This document shows, piece by piece, positions 1 to 12,170 of a stretch of 64,000 nt of DNA. Origin of the DNA: Triglochin maritima. Taxonomy: Eukaryota > Streptophyta > Magnoliopsida > Alismatales > Juncaginaceae. The position numbers were made by a program, and so were the translations under genes. Position 1 is the stretch's first letter. The number at the start of each line of letters is the position of its first letter. The notes under the pieces are model-generated. The model ran no database searches. It saw nothing but the letters and a program-made list of their open reading frames with translations, and was not told the DNA's origin. The DNA lies in the NCBI GenBank assembly GCA_963682175.1, contig OY821786.1, positions 23,520,501 to 23,584,500 of the forward strand, read 5' to 3'.

Positions 1-2720
1 TTGAGAAGTTGTTTGAGTCAAATCAGCTCGCTGGTGGTGGATGTCATTTCTCTATACTCAGCTTCAACGCTAGATCTTGCAATAATATTTTATTTTTTGC
101 TTCTCCAATTGACTAAATTTCCACCAGGAAAGGTGCAAAAACTAGTAGTTGACTGGCGATCATGGCTACCTGCCCAATCTGCATTGGAGTAGGCAATTAT
201 CGAGTTATAACTTTTTTGTTTCATTCATATTCCTTGATCTAGAGTGTTCTTAAAGTGTGTAAGGATTCCATCTATGATGTCTAGGTGGTATGTGAGAGGA
301 GCATGAATGAATTGACTTATTGTGCTGACTACTGATCTGGTGACAGTGGGATATATGAGTTTTCCTATTAGTCTTTGAAATTGTTCTATGTCTTTTAGAG
401 GTTTACAATCCATAGGATTCACCTTTTGGTTTGTCTTGGTAGGAGTAACCAGTTTTGATCCTAGTTTTTCAGTTTCTTGAAATAGGTCTAAAACATAATT
501 TCGTTATGATAGGAATAACCCCTTTTTGAATATGTGATTTCAATTCTTCCAAAATATTTCACGAACCCTGGGTCTTTGAGGTCAAATCTAGATTTTAGAT
601 ATAGTTTTACTATATTAATTTCTCTACCATTGTTTCTTGTAATTACGATATCATTAACATAAACTAGTATAATGATGGTGATGTTGTTGTAGTGTTTGAT
701 GAACACGAAAGCATTAACAAAACATTTTGAAAAACCATATAATAAGAGAGAGTGACTTTCCTTGGCACACCATCCTTGGGGTGACGTTTTAATTCGTAGA
801 TTGATTTGTAAAGCTTGCAAACTTAATTGTGAGCAGAATTGTAGCCAGAGGAGTCCTGTATACTTCTTTTCTGGAAAATGCATTTTTTATATCCATCTGA
901 AATAAGTTCCAATCCTGATTAAAAATAACTGAAAGAAGAGCACAAATCGTGTTCACTTCTGCAACATGAGTGAAGATTCCTTGTGGTCAGTGCCATAAGT
1001 TTGAGTGTACTCCTTAGCAACTAGTTTGACTTTATACCTTTCAATTGTTCCATTATTGTTATACTTCATTTTGTAGATCTATTTACATCCTATGGGTTTG
1101 ATTTCTAGTGTTAAGGGAACTAATTAAGGTCCATGTCTTACTTGATTCTAAAGCACAGAGTTCATCTTTCATGGCTTTTCCCATTTGGGGCAATTTATGG
1201 TTTCATGATAGCAATTTGGTTCCCTATGGTCATCTATTTTAGTTATAGGCCTAATAAGTAGGGTTTGTGTGTTTATAGGACATGCAATCTTGAATGGGGT
1301 AACTTACGTTGAAATTAACAAAATCTTGGAGTTTGGAAGGGGCGAGTTTTCCTAATTGACCTTCCTCTCGGAGCTTTCTTCTTTTCGATTACCTTCTTGT
1401 TAACTCGTGTTTTGTTCACCTCCAGAGTCATTTCATACCCCTACTTCTTGAGGAATGGTGACTTTGTCAAGGATCCGAGGTACTTCTTCGAAGAAATCTA
1501 CAACAATGAGAGGAGTATCATATTTTGCTAGAATGTTTGAAGTCTCTCAGCTGGGTTTGAAATATGGCTCATCTTCAAAAAATGATACATCTCTAGAAAT
1601 ATATAATTTAAATTTTTTGGGGATCATGACATTTGTATCTTTTTTCCAAAAAGAATAACCAAGGAAAATAGCTTTAAAAAAGTTGTAATGAAACTTGTCA
1701 GCCCTTCTTTTGTGAACAAAATATGTGCAACCAAATATCCTAAGATGATCAATATTTATTTTTCTATTGTTCAAGATTTCTAAAGGTTGTTTATTTCGAA
1801 TTGTGGTACTTGGGAGTCAATTTATAAGATATGCAACAATTAAAACAACATCAAACCAAAAAAGTTTGGGAACATTATTATGAATTAACATGGACCTAGC
1901 GACATTTAATAGATGATGGGTTTTCCTTTTCGATACACCATTTTCTTATGGGTATTGAGACATGTAATTTTGATGAAAAATTCATTTTTGTTTTAGAAAG
2001 TTTTGAAAACTATTACTTTATGTTCAAAACAATTATCAGACCTAAGTATTTTAATTTTAGTAGTACACATATTTTCTACAAATGCAACAAACTCACAAAA
2101 GACAACATATTATCAAGAACATAAAGACCATTAAAGAGGATGCCTCTACCAATCTTCTTTCCTATGGTACGATCCTGAAAATCACATCATAGGTTTTGAA
2201 AATCACTTTGAATTTAAGTTTTTGTCATCCTCGCAACAAATAATAATTTTTATTCAAAAGATGTTACATATAATATATTTTTATCTGCATTATTTAGTAA
2301 TTTCATGTCTCCTATCCTTTTTTATTTCAACTTGATTGTCATCAGCAACAATAACTAAATTATGTGATTTTAAGTTGGTTTTGAAATATTATTTAACACA
2401 CTTGAGTCTCATGTCATATGGTATGTAGCCCGTGAATCTATAATCCAAGTAGAATTATTTAGGTGATTTACTTAAAAAATAGCAAAGTAATTAAGGGGAT
2501 AACCACTACCTTTGCTTTGACTTTGATTTTGCAATGAATTGTTGAGGTGGGCCAGGAGATGACCCACTTCTTGTTGATCCAACTGATCCATGAACCCAAT
2601 AGGAGCTTGGGCCTGTGGAGTCGAAGCTTCGGATCCAACGATCAGATCTTGTCGATCGTGCTTATAAAGCCAGCTAAAAAACAAGGTATGACCTGACTAC
2701 TCCCCATTTGCTTCCCTTCT
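1..2720 (-). mobile_element. Ty1-copia retrotransposon relic (gag tail, protease, integrase, RT, RNase H)
   Basis: Read on the minus strand the copia pol order is recognisable. A protease-like site reads WIIDSRATYHM near 2400-2460 (family form WIIDSGATDHM). Integrase C-terminal sequence HLRIFGCTYFVH lies at 1547-1774. The RT region with LVYVNDIVITRNN is at 488-883, where the family has YVDD. A connection stretch reading FQRLIGKLIYPTVTRSVVS lies at 225-422. RNase H sequence (SNADWAGS, ARSSVEAEYREM) lies at 1-192. Stops and frameshifts separate these blocks, so it cannot code for a working polyprotein. The 3' end runs off the window, and I found no flanking LTR on the upstream side. The gag side, around 2472-2684, is only weakly recognisable. 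The element class is certain; the exact left and right ends are not. Confidence 0.9.
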
Positions 2721-3290
2721 CCCCCAAGTTGGGGTTTCCAGACCCAGACGTTCTATTTATATTTCCTGGATCAAACTCACGACGCCCTGTCTCTCCCATC
2801 TCCTCTTATTTCTCCCATCCCCTCATTCGCTGGTTGGAGAAGATAAATAAGAACTAACAATAGTTCTTGTTATGCCCCTGCTTCTTGAAGTTGTCGTAGT
2901 ACTCGTCTATGTGTTTTCCATAGTTTCCTTTACCTTTTATGTTTTGATTTAGGGTTGGGTTGTGGATGGTGGAAAAATCTTGGTTTTACCTTTCTTTCAG
3001 TTGGTTCATGGTTTTGCGTCGAGAGGATATACTAGACAAAGGTGGTAAGTCAAGTGATAGTAGGATATGGGATCTGATGTACAAAGTTGTCTTGTTTATA
3101 TATTTATTGGATGGATCCCCAAAGTTCTTGTGTGGAGTTTTAGTAAAGAAACATCTTCGTGATTTGTGTTTACATGGAGTTGAGGATCCATAACATGACC
3201 AGATGGTCGGCGGTTTGCTATTCTTCTTCTTTGGTTTCACTTAGTTCCTTGTCTGGCATTTTGGTTTTCCCTATGATCTGACCGAGTTTT
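2721..3290. other. Unassigned stretch upstream of copia relic
   Basis: No convincing gene here. It may hold decayed copia gag or leader, since it lies directly upstream of the minus-strand pol relic, but I see no zinc knuckle or LTR. Confidence 0.4.
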
Positions 3291-3978
3291 TATAGGATCG
3301 TTGGTGACGGAATTATCTAATTAATTTTAACCATAATCAATCTCTACTTGCTTAATCAAAGACGTACAACGGAATAAAATAAATAAACAAGTAGTAGGGA
3401 AAGAAACATGCAAACCACACACGAAGACACAGGGAATTTTTTATAGAGGTTCGAACTCGTGCCTACTTCCTCTTATGCAAGTTCCATTCGACTCCGCTAG
3501 CTCTGCCTACATCTTCACTATCCACTTCCCGTTTCGAGCCGGGAGAAAACACATTTACACTTTTTCAAGCAAGCGAACAACCCTCACCTTGTTTTGTGCA
3601 TCCTCACACAATCCCATAGCGAATACAAACCAGACTTCAACTACAATCCTTGCTCCTACTTAGACTCTTGCTTCTACTTAGACTCTTGCTCACCTTTTAC
3701 AAAGAATTGAGTGGGACAATACTCTCTAAATCTTGAGTATGCTTTGAGTATGATTTGGTTATGATCAAAGGTGTGGAATTTATGCTTAAGTGTATTTGAG
3801 AGTTTTGAGGATTGAGAGTTTCTCTCTAATGTATTTGACAATGTAAAGTGAGAAAGTTGTATTAACAACTGAGTTTGATCCTCTATTTATATGCTCCGAA
3901 GGTTTTCTAGCAATTGGGGATAGATTTGATTGAGTTTTGTGCAAGATACACAAAATAGAAATACGGATGCAAATTTGT
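3291..3978 (-). mobile_element. Truncated copia-type LTR (family F)
   Basis: Starts TATAGGATCG (probably a mutated TGTAGGATCG terminus) and follows the same order of motifs as the fuller copy at 55948: the 'aaaccacac...tagaggttcg' block, the 'cgactccgc...cttcactatcc' block, and the 'tttctctctaatgtatttg' block. Similarity stops near 3975, where sequence of another LTR family (A) begins. It is a truncated LTR with no internal region attached. Confidence 0.7.
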
Positions 3979-4995
3979 CCCAGACCGCCAATTAGCGGTC
4001 CGTTTAGCGTCAAATCGGTTAATTCTTCGCGGGCACATGGATTAGATCATGTTTATTCTATATTTGGTAGTTGATTAGTCCCACATCGGGGGATTGTCCC
4101 GATTTGCCTTTTTCCATGGCTATAAATAGAACTCTTCACCTCCTATTGTAAACACTCCATATTTTAAGTGGCTATTCTTCCTACTAGAAGTGAGGCCTTG
4201 AAGCACACACTAAAGTAGGAGGATGCTACTTTTAATGTGAGTCATTTTAATACAAGTTTTCTTTATTATGTTGTTTGTTTTATGTTTCTTGTTTTGCTTT
4301 GCTTAATCTCATTTCATTAGTTTTATTAGCTTAGTTAATATGCTTTCTTTGTTTAGTTTAATAATTAGTGTAATGTTTAGTGAGTAGTTACATCCCCTTT
4401 GGGTGGTGGAGTAGATGTACATACATGCAAATGAGAATGGATTGAATGCTTTATTTCCAATGTGTTGATAAAACATGAATGTATGCTTGCTTGTTTAGGA
4501 TAGAATTTATAACTTGATGAGTTTTGCCAAAATGATTAGACACCTCTCATGCTTTTTTAGGTTCTGAAATAAACATCTTGCATATGTAAATGTTAATCAA
4601 CTAAGTTGGTGAATAGATTGATAGGTTTTGCCACAACATTTAGACACTTCCTATACATGATAACACCACCTTTATTTGTACTTAAAGAATGTGTTCAACA
4701 CCCACCTCTTTGCTTGTGTGCACTCACTCCACCCCTTAGGGGTTTTCCCATTTCTGTATTCCAGCATTCTTCTTTTGTTCTTAGCTTAGTTGTCATTTCA
4801 TTGCTTGTTTCTTTCGTTCGCATTTCATACTTCTTAGCGTAGTTTAGTGTAGAGTAGCATAATCAATCTTTCTCCCCCAATTTTTGCCACTTGATTTCTG
4901 ATAAACAAGAGGCTGCTCACCTCCCTGAGGACGACCCGTACTTGCCTCCGCTTCAACGCGGCCGTGCACTTGCGGTTTAATTAAAACGTTCAATC
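3979..4995 (+). mobile_element. LTR fragment of the family A gypsy-type element
   Basis: Reverse-complement relative of the two LTRs at 35649-37059 and 41325-42735. Shared pieces are one copy of the ACCGCCAATTAGCGGT palindrome, the 'agtcccacatcggggg' block, the TATA box CTATAAATAG at 4120-4129, the 'aggccttgaagcacacac' block, and the end reading 'cgtgcacttgcggt...aaaacgttcaa'. Its 5' part is missing and no target duplication is seen. It is clearly older than the intact element because substitutions and indels are frequent. Confidence 0.8.
4120..4129 (+). promoter_or_regulatory. TATA box of LTR fragment
   Basis: CTATAAATAG, conserved with the TATA boxes of the two intact LTRs of the same family. 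Confidence 0.5.
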
Positions 4996-5900
4996 AGTGG
5001 AGGTGAATAAGTGAGGTGTGTGTGTGAGTGTCATGCACCATTAACTTAAGTGGAAGTGTAGTATGTGACATACAAGTAGAAGTTAGTATGAAATCTAAGT
5101 GTATGAGACACACAACTACATGACAAACCAAGAATCACACGTCTCACATAAAACCCAAGTTGATTTTAGATTCTCAAGCACGCAATAAATACCTAGTGTG
5201 GTAATTAAAACAACAATCAGTCTTACATATAAACTAAGTCATTCATGCAAATATGCACCAAATCTAACGTCACATAAAAACCAATAGCATGTAACATATA
5301 AAACTTAGATCAAAACATGAGATAAGTATTTAGTGTGACCATTAACTTATATGTACCGAGTTTAAACACGATATATGTAGAGATTTAGTATTAAGCACAT
5401 GAAAATGGCAAATAAAGGTGCAAACCATCAACACAAAACCACCTACATTATTACATCATCCTCCACCCAAAGGGGTGGAACTACTCACTAATCATTGTTA
5501 AGAACAAGAAACATACATAAACATGGAACCCATTAATTAACTCTAAGCAAACGAAGAAAGAAATAATAAACTCAATGTAAACTACAAACTAGTATTGCCA
5601 CATTAGGAAACTTCAAGCCAAAGCAAAGAAAACACCAACAAAGTCATATTTCCATCATCCAAATCCAGATTTTTTTCCATTACAAAATATTTTCCAAATG
5701 GAGGCCAAACCTAGATTAGGGAAGAAAAATAGAAAAAAATGATAGAAGAGGGGTTTCCTTTTATAGAACACAAGGTTCCCTTTACTCTCACAATCAAAAA
5801 CTTTTCAAATTCGATATGAAATTGGTAAGCTATAAAAATTTGAATTTCAATTCGGAGTTGGTATGCTTATTTGGAATTCGAATTCGAATTTTGATACAGG
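4996..5900 (-). repeat. Diverged LTR-like sequence, inverted relative to 3979-4995
   Basis: Around 5450-5560 the run 'cctccacccaaaggggtgg' followed by 'aactactcactaa' matches the same segment of family A LTRs as read on the plus strand at about 36200. This stretch is therefore oriented opposite to 3979-4995. The rest is AT-rich and shows no open gene. Confidence 0.4.
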
Positions 5901-6072
5901 TTATATCAAATTTAAAAAGATCCATTTGTATCCCTACACAGGATTACAATGAATGACTATGATTAAGCAAACTAAAATTATTTGATTCAACTATTAGCGA
6001 AATGTGGACTCAAGTCGACGCAGTTATCGGGTAAGTATGTTTCACAGCAATCGCTAGTAAAACGTGTTGGAT

Positions 6073-7081
6073 CATACCGACATGAGCGGAACCATGGAGG
6101 GGCATGGGGGTCAGTCGTGCCCTCTAGAATTTTGAACTTTTTTTAGTAGTAATATACAATATTTTCCCAAGATTATAACAAAGTATCGTTGGGTAGCCAC
6201 TCCTCTTGAAACCTTGGAATCATTTGAGGTAGAATAATATATAATATTTTCAAAAATGTATAATAAAATATCTTGGGGGAGGGTGTCCCTCTTCTTTCTT
6301 AATTTTGCAAAATGTAAGGGACTAGTGACATACAACATTTTTCTAAAAAAAATTTGTTATTGTTCTTAATATTTTACTATTTTGACGATTTTTTTTGCTT
6401 CAGTATTTATACTTCCTAAGAGTGCAACTAAGATGATAGGGAGTAGGCATCCCATTCTTTATCTAAATTTTGGAATAAAGACTGGATTGAAATTGTTAGA
6501 TAAGACTTGGATGACCTACTAAAGGAAGTTTTTTGTGTGGAATGTATGAAGTTGTGATCCATGTTATGGATAAACAACTTATACTTGATGGCCGACCACA
6601 CCGAAGGACTCAAATATATATCATCATCGCGCTTAGTTGTTTTACTTTGTTAGAAATACATAATTATTTATTTACATGTTGTACTTAGAGAAAACTAGTC
6701 CGTTTAACATAATATTATCATAATGAGTACTTCATTATAGATTATGTCAGACTTTCTAATGAAATTCAGACCTATATCTTTGCCCTACGTATATTGGGTG
6801 ACTTTTGCATATTAGAAGGAATTGATGCTTTAACAGGAAAGACAGTTGCAGCTGTAACGGTTGAAATATCATTTTCGGTAATAAATATTGTTAGAAATCG
6901 ATAATTTTGTGGTTTATATAGAAAAGATTTTACTTGGTAAAGTTAACGATAAGTCAATCATGTACCATTCTCAAAATATGAAAACAAGTGACGTTAATTG
7001 TAATTGTTCTGGATATATATATTAACTTTTTTCCTTTTACGTTTTCGACCCTCCTAAACAAAATGTCTGGTTCCGCCGAAT
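6073..7081. mobile_element. Possible non-autonomous hAT-like element
   Basis: Inverted terminal-like sequence GCGGAACCA (6086) and TGGTTCCGC (7069) bracket about 1 kb of AT-rich, non-coding DNA. Near-repeats GTGTTGGAT and GTGTTGCAT lie just outside. The pattern resembles plant hAT elements with CAGTGGCGGA-type ends, but both termini are degenerate and the boundaries are approximate. Confidence 0.3.
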
Positions 7082-7433
7082 GTGTTGCATACAGATGAAA
7101 CTTTATTGGGATGCAATCATGTGATAATAGTATATTATATTTGGCGTGCTTTATATTTTTTTAGCCCGAACCATCTAAAAAGAGTTCGTTTTTGTTATCT
7201 TTCACTTGCTTGTGGTTTACAAATGTAAACAAATTCTCAATCTTTTCTTCATGAAATTCTTATACCTTATCAAATTCATATCATTTGAAATTTCAACGAA
7301 GAAAATAATTGAAGTTGTCTACATTCTCTAAATGATAAAAAGTAGTTTTTTGTAAAATTTATTTTATATTTTTATGTATATTTTTGCACCTGTAGATTTC
7401 CGGACTTGGAGGTGGGTCAGTATCCCATGGTAT

Positions 7434-9427
7434 TGAAGGGAATGTGTTCTAAAAGTTTTACTTTTAAATGTCAATTATTATGAATTGAATGAGAAATCGT
7501 TTTGTTCCTTGTTTATGTTATTCGTCTTTTAGAAGTGTTAAGGAAGAGGCTATTGGTCCTTAACCGTAGAGCTCTAAAAGATATTGGTTTACATAAAACA
7601 AAAGATATTCGTAATCATGATAATTAACATGGGACATTGATTACCGAGTTAAGATTGTCGTGTTGGTCATAGATCATTGTAGCTCTGCAAGTGAGTGACA
7701 ACACGGGTATGCAAAAGAGGAAAATATTACTTTTGTATACTGAATAGACCTAATAAGTAAAATATTATAGAAATGTGTTTCTGTGTCATTAATATTTTAC
7801 TGTGTCTTTGGTCATTTGATATGAGACTTATATCCGATCACTTAAGAAATACTTAATTAGACTAGTGTCTTGAGCTATCGATGAGTGTAGTGTAAAGGCA
7901 TTAGTTGGTTAAGTACAACTTTTGTTGGAGAAGATAGTTAGTCAAAAGATTATCATTGTCCCTCTTAATTGAGTAATGATATTAGTGGGCTCCTTGATAG
8001 AGCAAAGTTATAATGTGCACAATGTGATTTAAGTTAAATCACATATTTATAACTAGCTTAAAGAGATCAAGAAATGAATACTAATACAAAGATGACACAA
8101 TGCTACTTTGTGTGTATTCTTAATATCATGAGGCAAGGGACGGACACAAGTGGTGCACTCCATCACTAAATGGATCGGGTTTTGGTTCGAGTGGAATTAA
8201 GACATCTAACTAATTGGGAGCTATAATGTGTAGCTAGATACCGCTTATAGCTTGTGATATTAAGCTCTTAATATCACTGCAAACTTAGTTTAGATCCTCC
8301 CATAGGTCACACCACAAAACTGGGAAACGAGAAATGGGGATTTTGAGTTCATAGGATGTGTCGGGTTTCATGTGAAAATATGACACATGGGGTGAACAAG
8401 CAAAATCAAAATTATGTTGTGATTTATAACATAATTAGAATCTAAATTAAATTCATATGTGATGTAAATATTATGGGGTGTAATGATTGATCATTACATG
8501 GGATAATAAGTTACATAAGTTGTGAATTTACTACTAATCCCGAAATGTCAAATTTTGTAGGGGTTAAACCGAAATTTGACAAGTCTGCAAAAAGTGCACA
8601 AACGGTCGATCGGTTAGCAGAAAACGGTCGACCGATCGGTGCACGGGTCGACCGGTGGTGCCCGGTCGACAGAACGCGTCTCGACCGATAACAGGTGAAT
8701 TTCAACTGTTGAGAACGGTCGACCGAGTCTCAAACGGTCGACCGAAATCGGGTTCAAGCGGTCGACCGGACCTCGAAAACGGTCGACCGGTCAAGACGGT
8801 TAATGCAGAATTAATTTAAGAATTAATTAGTTCATGCATGGAATTGGTCCATAAATGATTTAATTTGTGGCTAATATTATTTATTAATAAATAATGGATG
8901 GTTAGATGGAATTTTGCATGGGATCATGGGCAAGAGGTTGCACATGAATAGGTAATTTGGAGAGAACCTATAAATACAAGGTTATCTCATTACCTCATTA
9001 ATTCATTCAATATTTTCTTGAGCAAAATTCTCTCTCCATAATTCTCCACGAAATTCCAGTAATTCTTAAGTTTAGTTTTAGTTCTAGAGATCATCTTCTC
9101 AAGGGAACTAAAGAGGGGTTAGTAATTGGATTCTAAACCCTATTGGAGATTGAGAGACTAGCTTTTCTCTCTCCAATCCTGTTTAGAGTTTGGTGAAATC
9201 TCGGAGGCATCCGGCGCAGCGAGGAGCATCCCCAACGTCTTCGGATCATCAAGAAGTTTTAGAGAACTTCTAGGTATGAATTTCGGAGTCCTATGTTTGT
9301 TTTAATAAAAGTTTTAAAACTAGTTATTGAAACAAACCGATGCATGCATGAAACGAATCGTAGAAAATTGTAAAAATTCTTATTATACATAAAAATATAT
9401 ATGTATAATTAAACTAGAAATCCTACA
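7434..9427 (+). mobile_element. Solo LTR, family E, inside 4CL-like exon
   Basis: Begins TGAAGGGA and ends CCTACA. It is flanked by perfect 5-bp duplications GGTAT at 7429-7433 and 9428-9432. Removing it and one GGTAT restores the 4CL-like reading frame. Length is 1,994 bp with no internal retroviral genes, so it is a solo LTR. A second inverted copy lies at 17612-19437. The stretch 8600-8800 holds about six exact GGTCGACCG motifs. Confidence 0.93.
8600..8800. repeat. Array of CGGTCGACCG-like palindromes in family E LTR
   Basis: About seven copies of CGGTCGACCG or near versions (such as CGGTCGATCG) within 200 bp, spaced roughly 20-40 bp. In the inverted sister LTR the matching place (18180-18260) has a weaker set with CGGTTAACCG and CGGTTGACC. 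Confidence 0.85.
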
Positions 9428-9851
9428 GGTATGTGTTGTGAGGAAGACAGCCAGCAACATATCAGAGGCCGAGGTTATGAATTTTGTCTCAAAACAGGTG
9501 GTTGTCATCTCTTAAACTACTATAATCTGAATTTCCACTCATACAACTTAATATGTCATGAATTTGGGAGTTTTGCGATCTTATTCTACTTGTTCCAACA
9601 TTAGTATCACTAATGTGGTATTGTTTATGTATGATGAACAGGTTGCTCCATACAAGAAAATCAGAAGAGTTGCTTTCATACAGACTATACCAAAGAATCC
9701 TTCCGGGAAGATCCTAAGGAGGGATCTCATCAAGCTTGCCACTTCCAATTCCAAGATACAAGGAGGATACTTACTCTTGCTGTTGCAGATCTTCATTTTT
9801 TTCTTGTATAATAGTAATAAAATTTGTACAATAATTGGAGCTTCTTCATAA

Positions 9852-11427
9852 CCAGCAGCCTTTATGTGGTTGTGTTAATTATGTAGTACTTTATTCCCAG
9901 CATTAGAAGGTTGATTTTTATTTGTCTAGATCTTATCTAAAAACATATTTCAAATTTTATGATTTTAAGATTCACGATTAACTTGTGTTCTTGATTAAAA
10001 TATATGGTTTTGATTTTTAATTATAGAAAAATTTAAAGTGTATTGAGAAAATTGACCTAGAAGTAAATGGAAAGAATCTCGGTCTATTATAATTATGTAG
10101 AAAAAATTGCAGTGGGAAAATAACATTTGTATGGAACTGCGCTTCCCAAATCAACATGGTCTATTACTTTGTTAGTAGTTTTGCAACTTGACTAAATTCT
10201 CCACTGAAAATCTGAAACAGTGAGAAGTCGAGATTTTTTAGAACAAGCATGTAGTTACATGAGTCCTATTGAAGTGGTGTGTGCATCTATCTATTAGAAT
10301 GGGGTTGGACTCGATCGTGGCCTTGATCTCTGGAATCGACGAACCAAGGACCAGACTGACCGAGTCTGTCCAGGATCGAACAAGGTTGGAATGGGCTTAT
10401 TTATTTCCACAATAAATATTTTAGTAAAAATATTATTTAAGTTTAGCTTATCGTTACTTTTTTTTGAATTTATGATTTAATTTAATTTTTTTGGTAGTTT
10501 ACGATAATTCAAAGTTCATTTGGTATTAAAACATAACTATACATCATCAATTCAATAAATAAATATGTATGACAAATAGAATAATGGATTCAAACTAAAC
10601 TGAAACCATACACCAGACCTGACCTGTCCGGACCATTATGCGTACACGCTTATTTGAAAGCAATCACTAGAATATCAGGCCCCTTTGTTACACTAGAATT
10701 TCTGAAGTTTATGCCCTTCGATTGAATCAATCACGCACAATCATAACTATTAATTGCATAATTATTGGAACGTGGCCAAGTTGAATATTGCTTCGATACA
10801 CACACATGTTATGCATACTAATTTCAAGTATAAATGATGTAGAAACTTTATAAAATGATTCAGATAAATGTAAAATGTATATAATACTCCTAATTAAATA
10901 TTAACGGAATTATGTTTGTGCATGTTCGGAAAATAATTTCAGGGTGTTTTTGTATTGGAATTGACTCATACTCCTTATGCCCACTTCGATGGGGTCGATC
11001 GGTGGTCTCGCTATGTGATTTATTAGTTGTTGTAATAGTTTGGATACCAAAAACAAACATCTTTTGTGTTTCCAACGAAGCTCGATCAACTCGATATGAG
11101 TTCGATAGGACGTGATGATCATGCTTGATAGACTCGATTATTTTTGCATGTGAGCTCGATAGGATTAGACCGAGTGTTTCATGACGTTGATTGAATCGAT
11201 GGAAGTCGGACCGATATTTTATATTTCCAACGAAGCTCCATGAGCTCGATATGGCTTTAATAGGAACTTAGTTGTTGTACTCGAAAACTCAATTCCTTTG
11301 ACATGTGAGCTCGATAAAGCTCTGACAATAGTTTGTTGAGTTTGTTTCAATTTAATGTTGAGGTTTTTTTTATGTGCTCGATGGAACTCGATGAATGTCG
11401 ATAGAATGTACTTGATATTTAAGGTGT
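9852..11427. other. Intergenic DNA with scattered 'ctcgatatg' words
   Basis: No gene seen. From about 10900 the words CTCGATATG, CTCGATAGG and relatives recur. These also occur inside the MULE-like element at 27-32 kb, suggesting this is the interior of a related element. The segment 10290-10640 has 'ggaccagactgaccgag'-type words as in hAT MITEs, but no termini could be fixed. Confidence 0.5.
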
Positions 11428-11946
11428 CTTATGACGAACGGAATTCGAATCATTTTGGTGTGAAGAATTGTAAACTCAATGTGCTCGATGCGATCGATGT
11501 GTGAGTGTTATATCCTCAATAATTTAGTTTTTTTTGAAAAAAGATGACTTTTCACCGCACGATTTTTGAGAACGTTTAATGACGAACGAAATTTGAATCG
11601 TTTAGGTGTGGATAACTGTAACTCAATGGACTTGATGTATGCGCGATATGTCCTCGAGAATTTAGATTTTTTGAAAAAAGGCGATTTTTCACCACACGAT
11701 TTTTGAGGACGTTTAATGACGAATGGAATTTAAATCGTTTTGGTGTGGAGAACTGTAACTCGATTGACTCGATGTATGCACGATACATCCTCGATAATAT
11801 AGATTTTTTGAAAAAATATGACTTTTCGCTGCACGATTTTTTATGACGTTTAATGGCGAATGGAATTTGAATCTTTTCGGTGTGGAGAACTTTAATTCGA
11901 TTGACTTGATATATGTGCGATATGAATCGTTCACCGCACGATTTTT
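11428..11946. repeat. Tandem repeat, about 137-bp unit, nearly 4 copies
   Basis: Each unit runs 'gacgtttaatgacgaa', then 'tttgaatcgttttggtgtgg', then 'aactgtaactcga', then 'gatttttt', then 'gaaaaaa...gactttt', then 'caccgcacgattttt'. Copies start near 11428, 11567, 11704 and 11843, with the last one shortened. Short open frames on the minus strand here translate to similar peptides only because the DNA is repeated; they are not genes. Confidence 0.85.
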
Positions 11947-11949
11947 GAA

Positions 11950-12125
11950 GATTGAAAGAGAGAGAGAATGATTGGAAGTGAATGGTCCTACGTGGACAGT
12001 GATATTTTGGGAAGAAATAGAAATATAAGTATTTTTTAAAAGTGAACTAAAATGTAGATTTTTTACGTAGGTTGTACAACTTTAAGCATAGAAATTAGAA
12101 AGTCAAGTTTTTCTTTATTTAATTG
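11950..12125 (+). repeat. MULE-like terminal sequence (third copy)
   Basis: Resembles the right terminus of the element at 31855-32009: 'gtggacagtgatattttggg', 'agaaat...aaatataag', 'agcatagaaattagaaagtcaag' and the end 'tttatttaattgg' occur in the same order. No matching left terminus was found, so this is probably a truncated relative. Confidence 0.55.
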
Positions 12126-12170
12126 GTCTTGAGTCTTATGACTATTCAATTTTAGATCATGGACTTGCAA

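Larger units (their letters stand above)
7396..9851 (+). pseudogene. 4-coumarate:CoA ligase-like (OPCL1-type) gene, last exons, disrupted
   Basis: The exon from 7396 (after acceptor ...CTGTAG) reads FPDLEVGQYPMV; after the inserted LTR it resumes at 9433 with CVVRKTASNISEAEVMNF and ends at a GT donor (9498). The next exon starts at 9642 and reads [12 protein letters not shown] then [20 protein letters not shown]. These are the C-terminal lid motifs of acyl-CoA ligases of the 4CL family, including the catalytic lysine in PSGK. The sequence is closest in memory to OPC-8:0 CoA ligase, a peroxisomal jasmonate enzyme. Upstream exons (AMP-binding core) are not seen. The expected end, SNSKL-stop (a peroxisomal signal), is replaced by SNSKI and about 30 extra residues up to a stop at 9849-9851. 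The inserted LTR plus missing 5' part make this a non-functional remnant. Confidence 0.85.

Noticed and set aside
9581..9796. Minus-strand frame over the 4CL-like last exon
   Set aside because: Shadow of the plus-strand exon, whose motifs are unmistakable.
10290..10680. Possible hAT MITE with 'gaccagactgaccgag' words
   Set aside because: Interior words fit, but no inverted termini or 8-bp duplication could be fixed.
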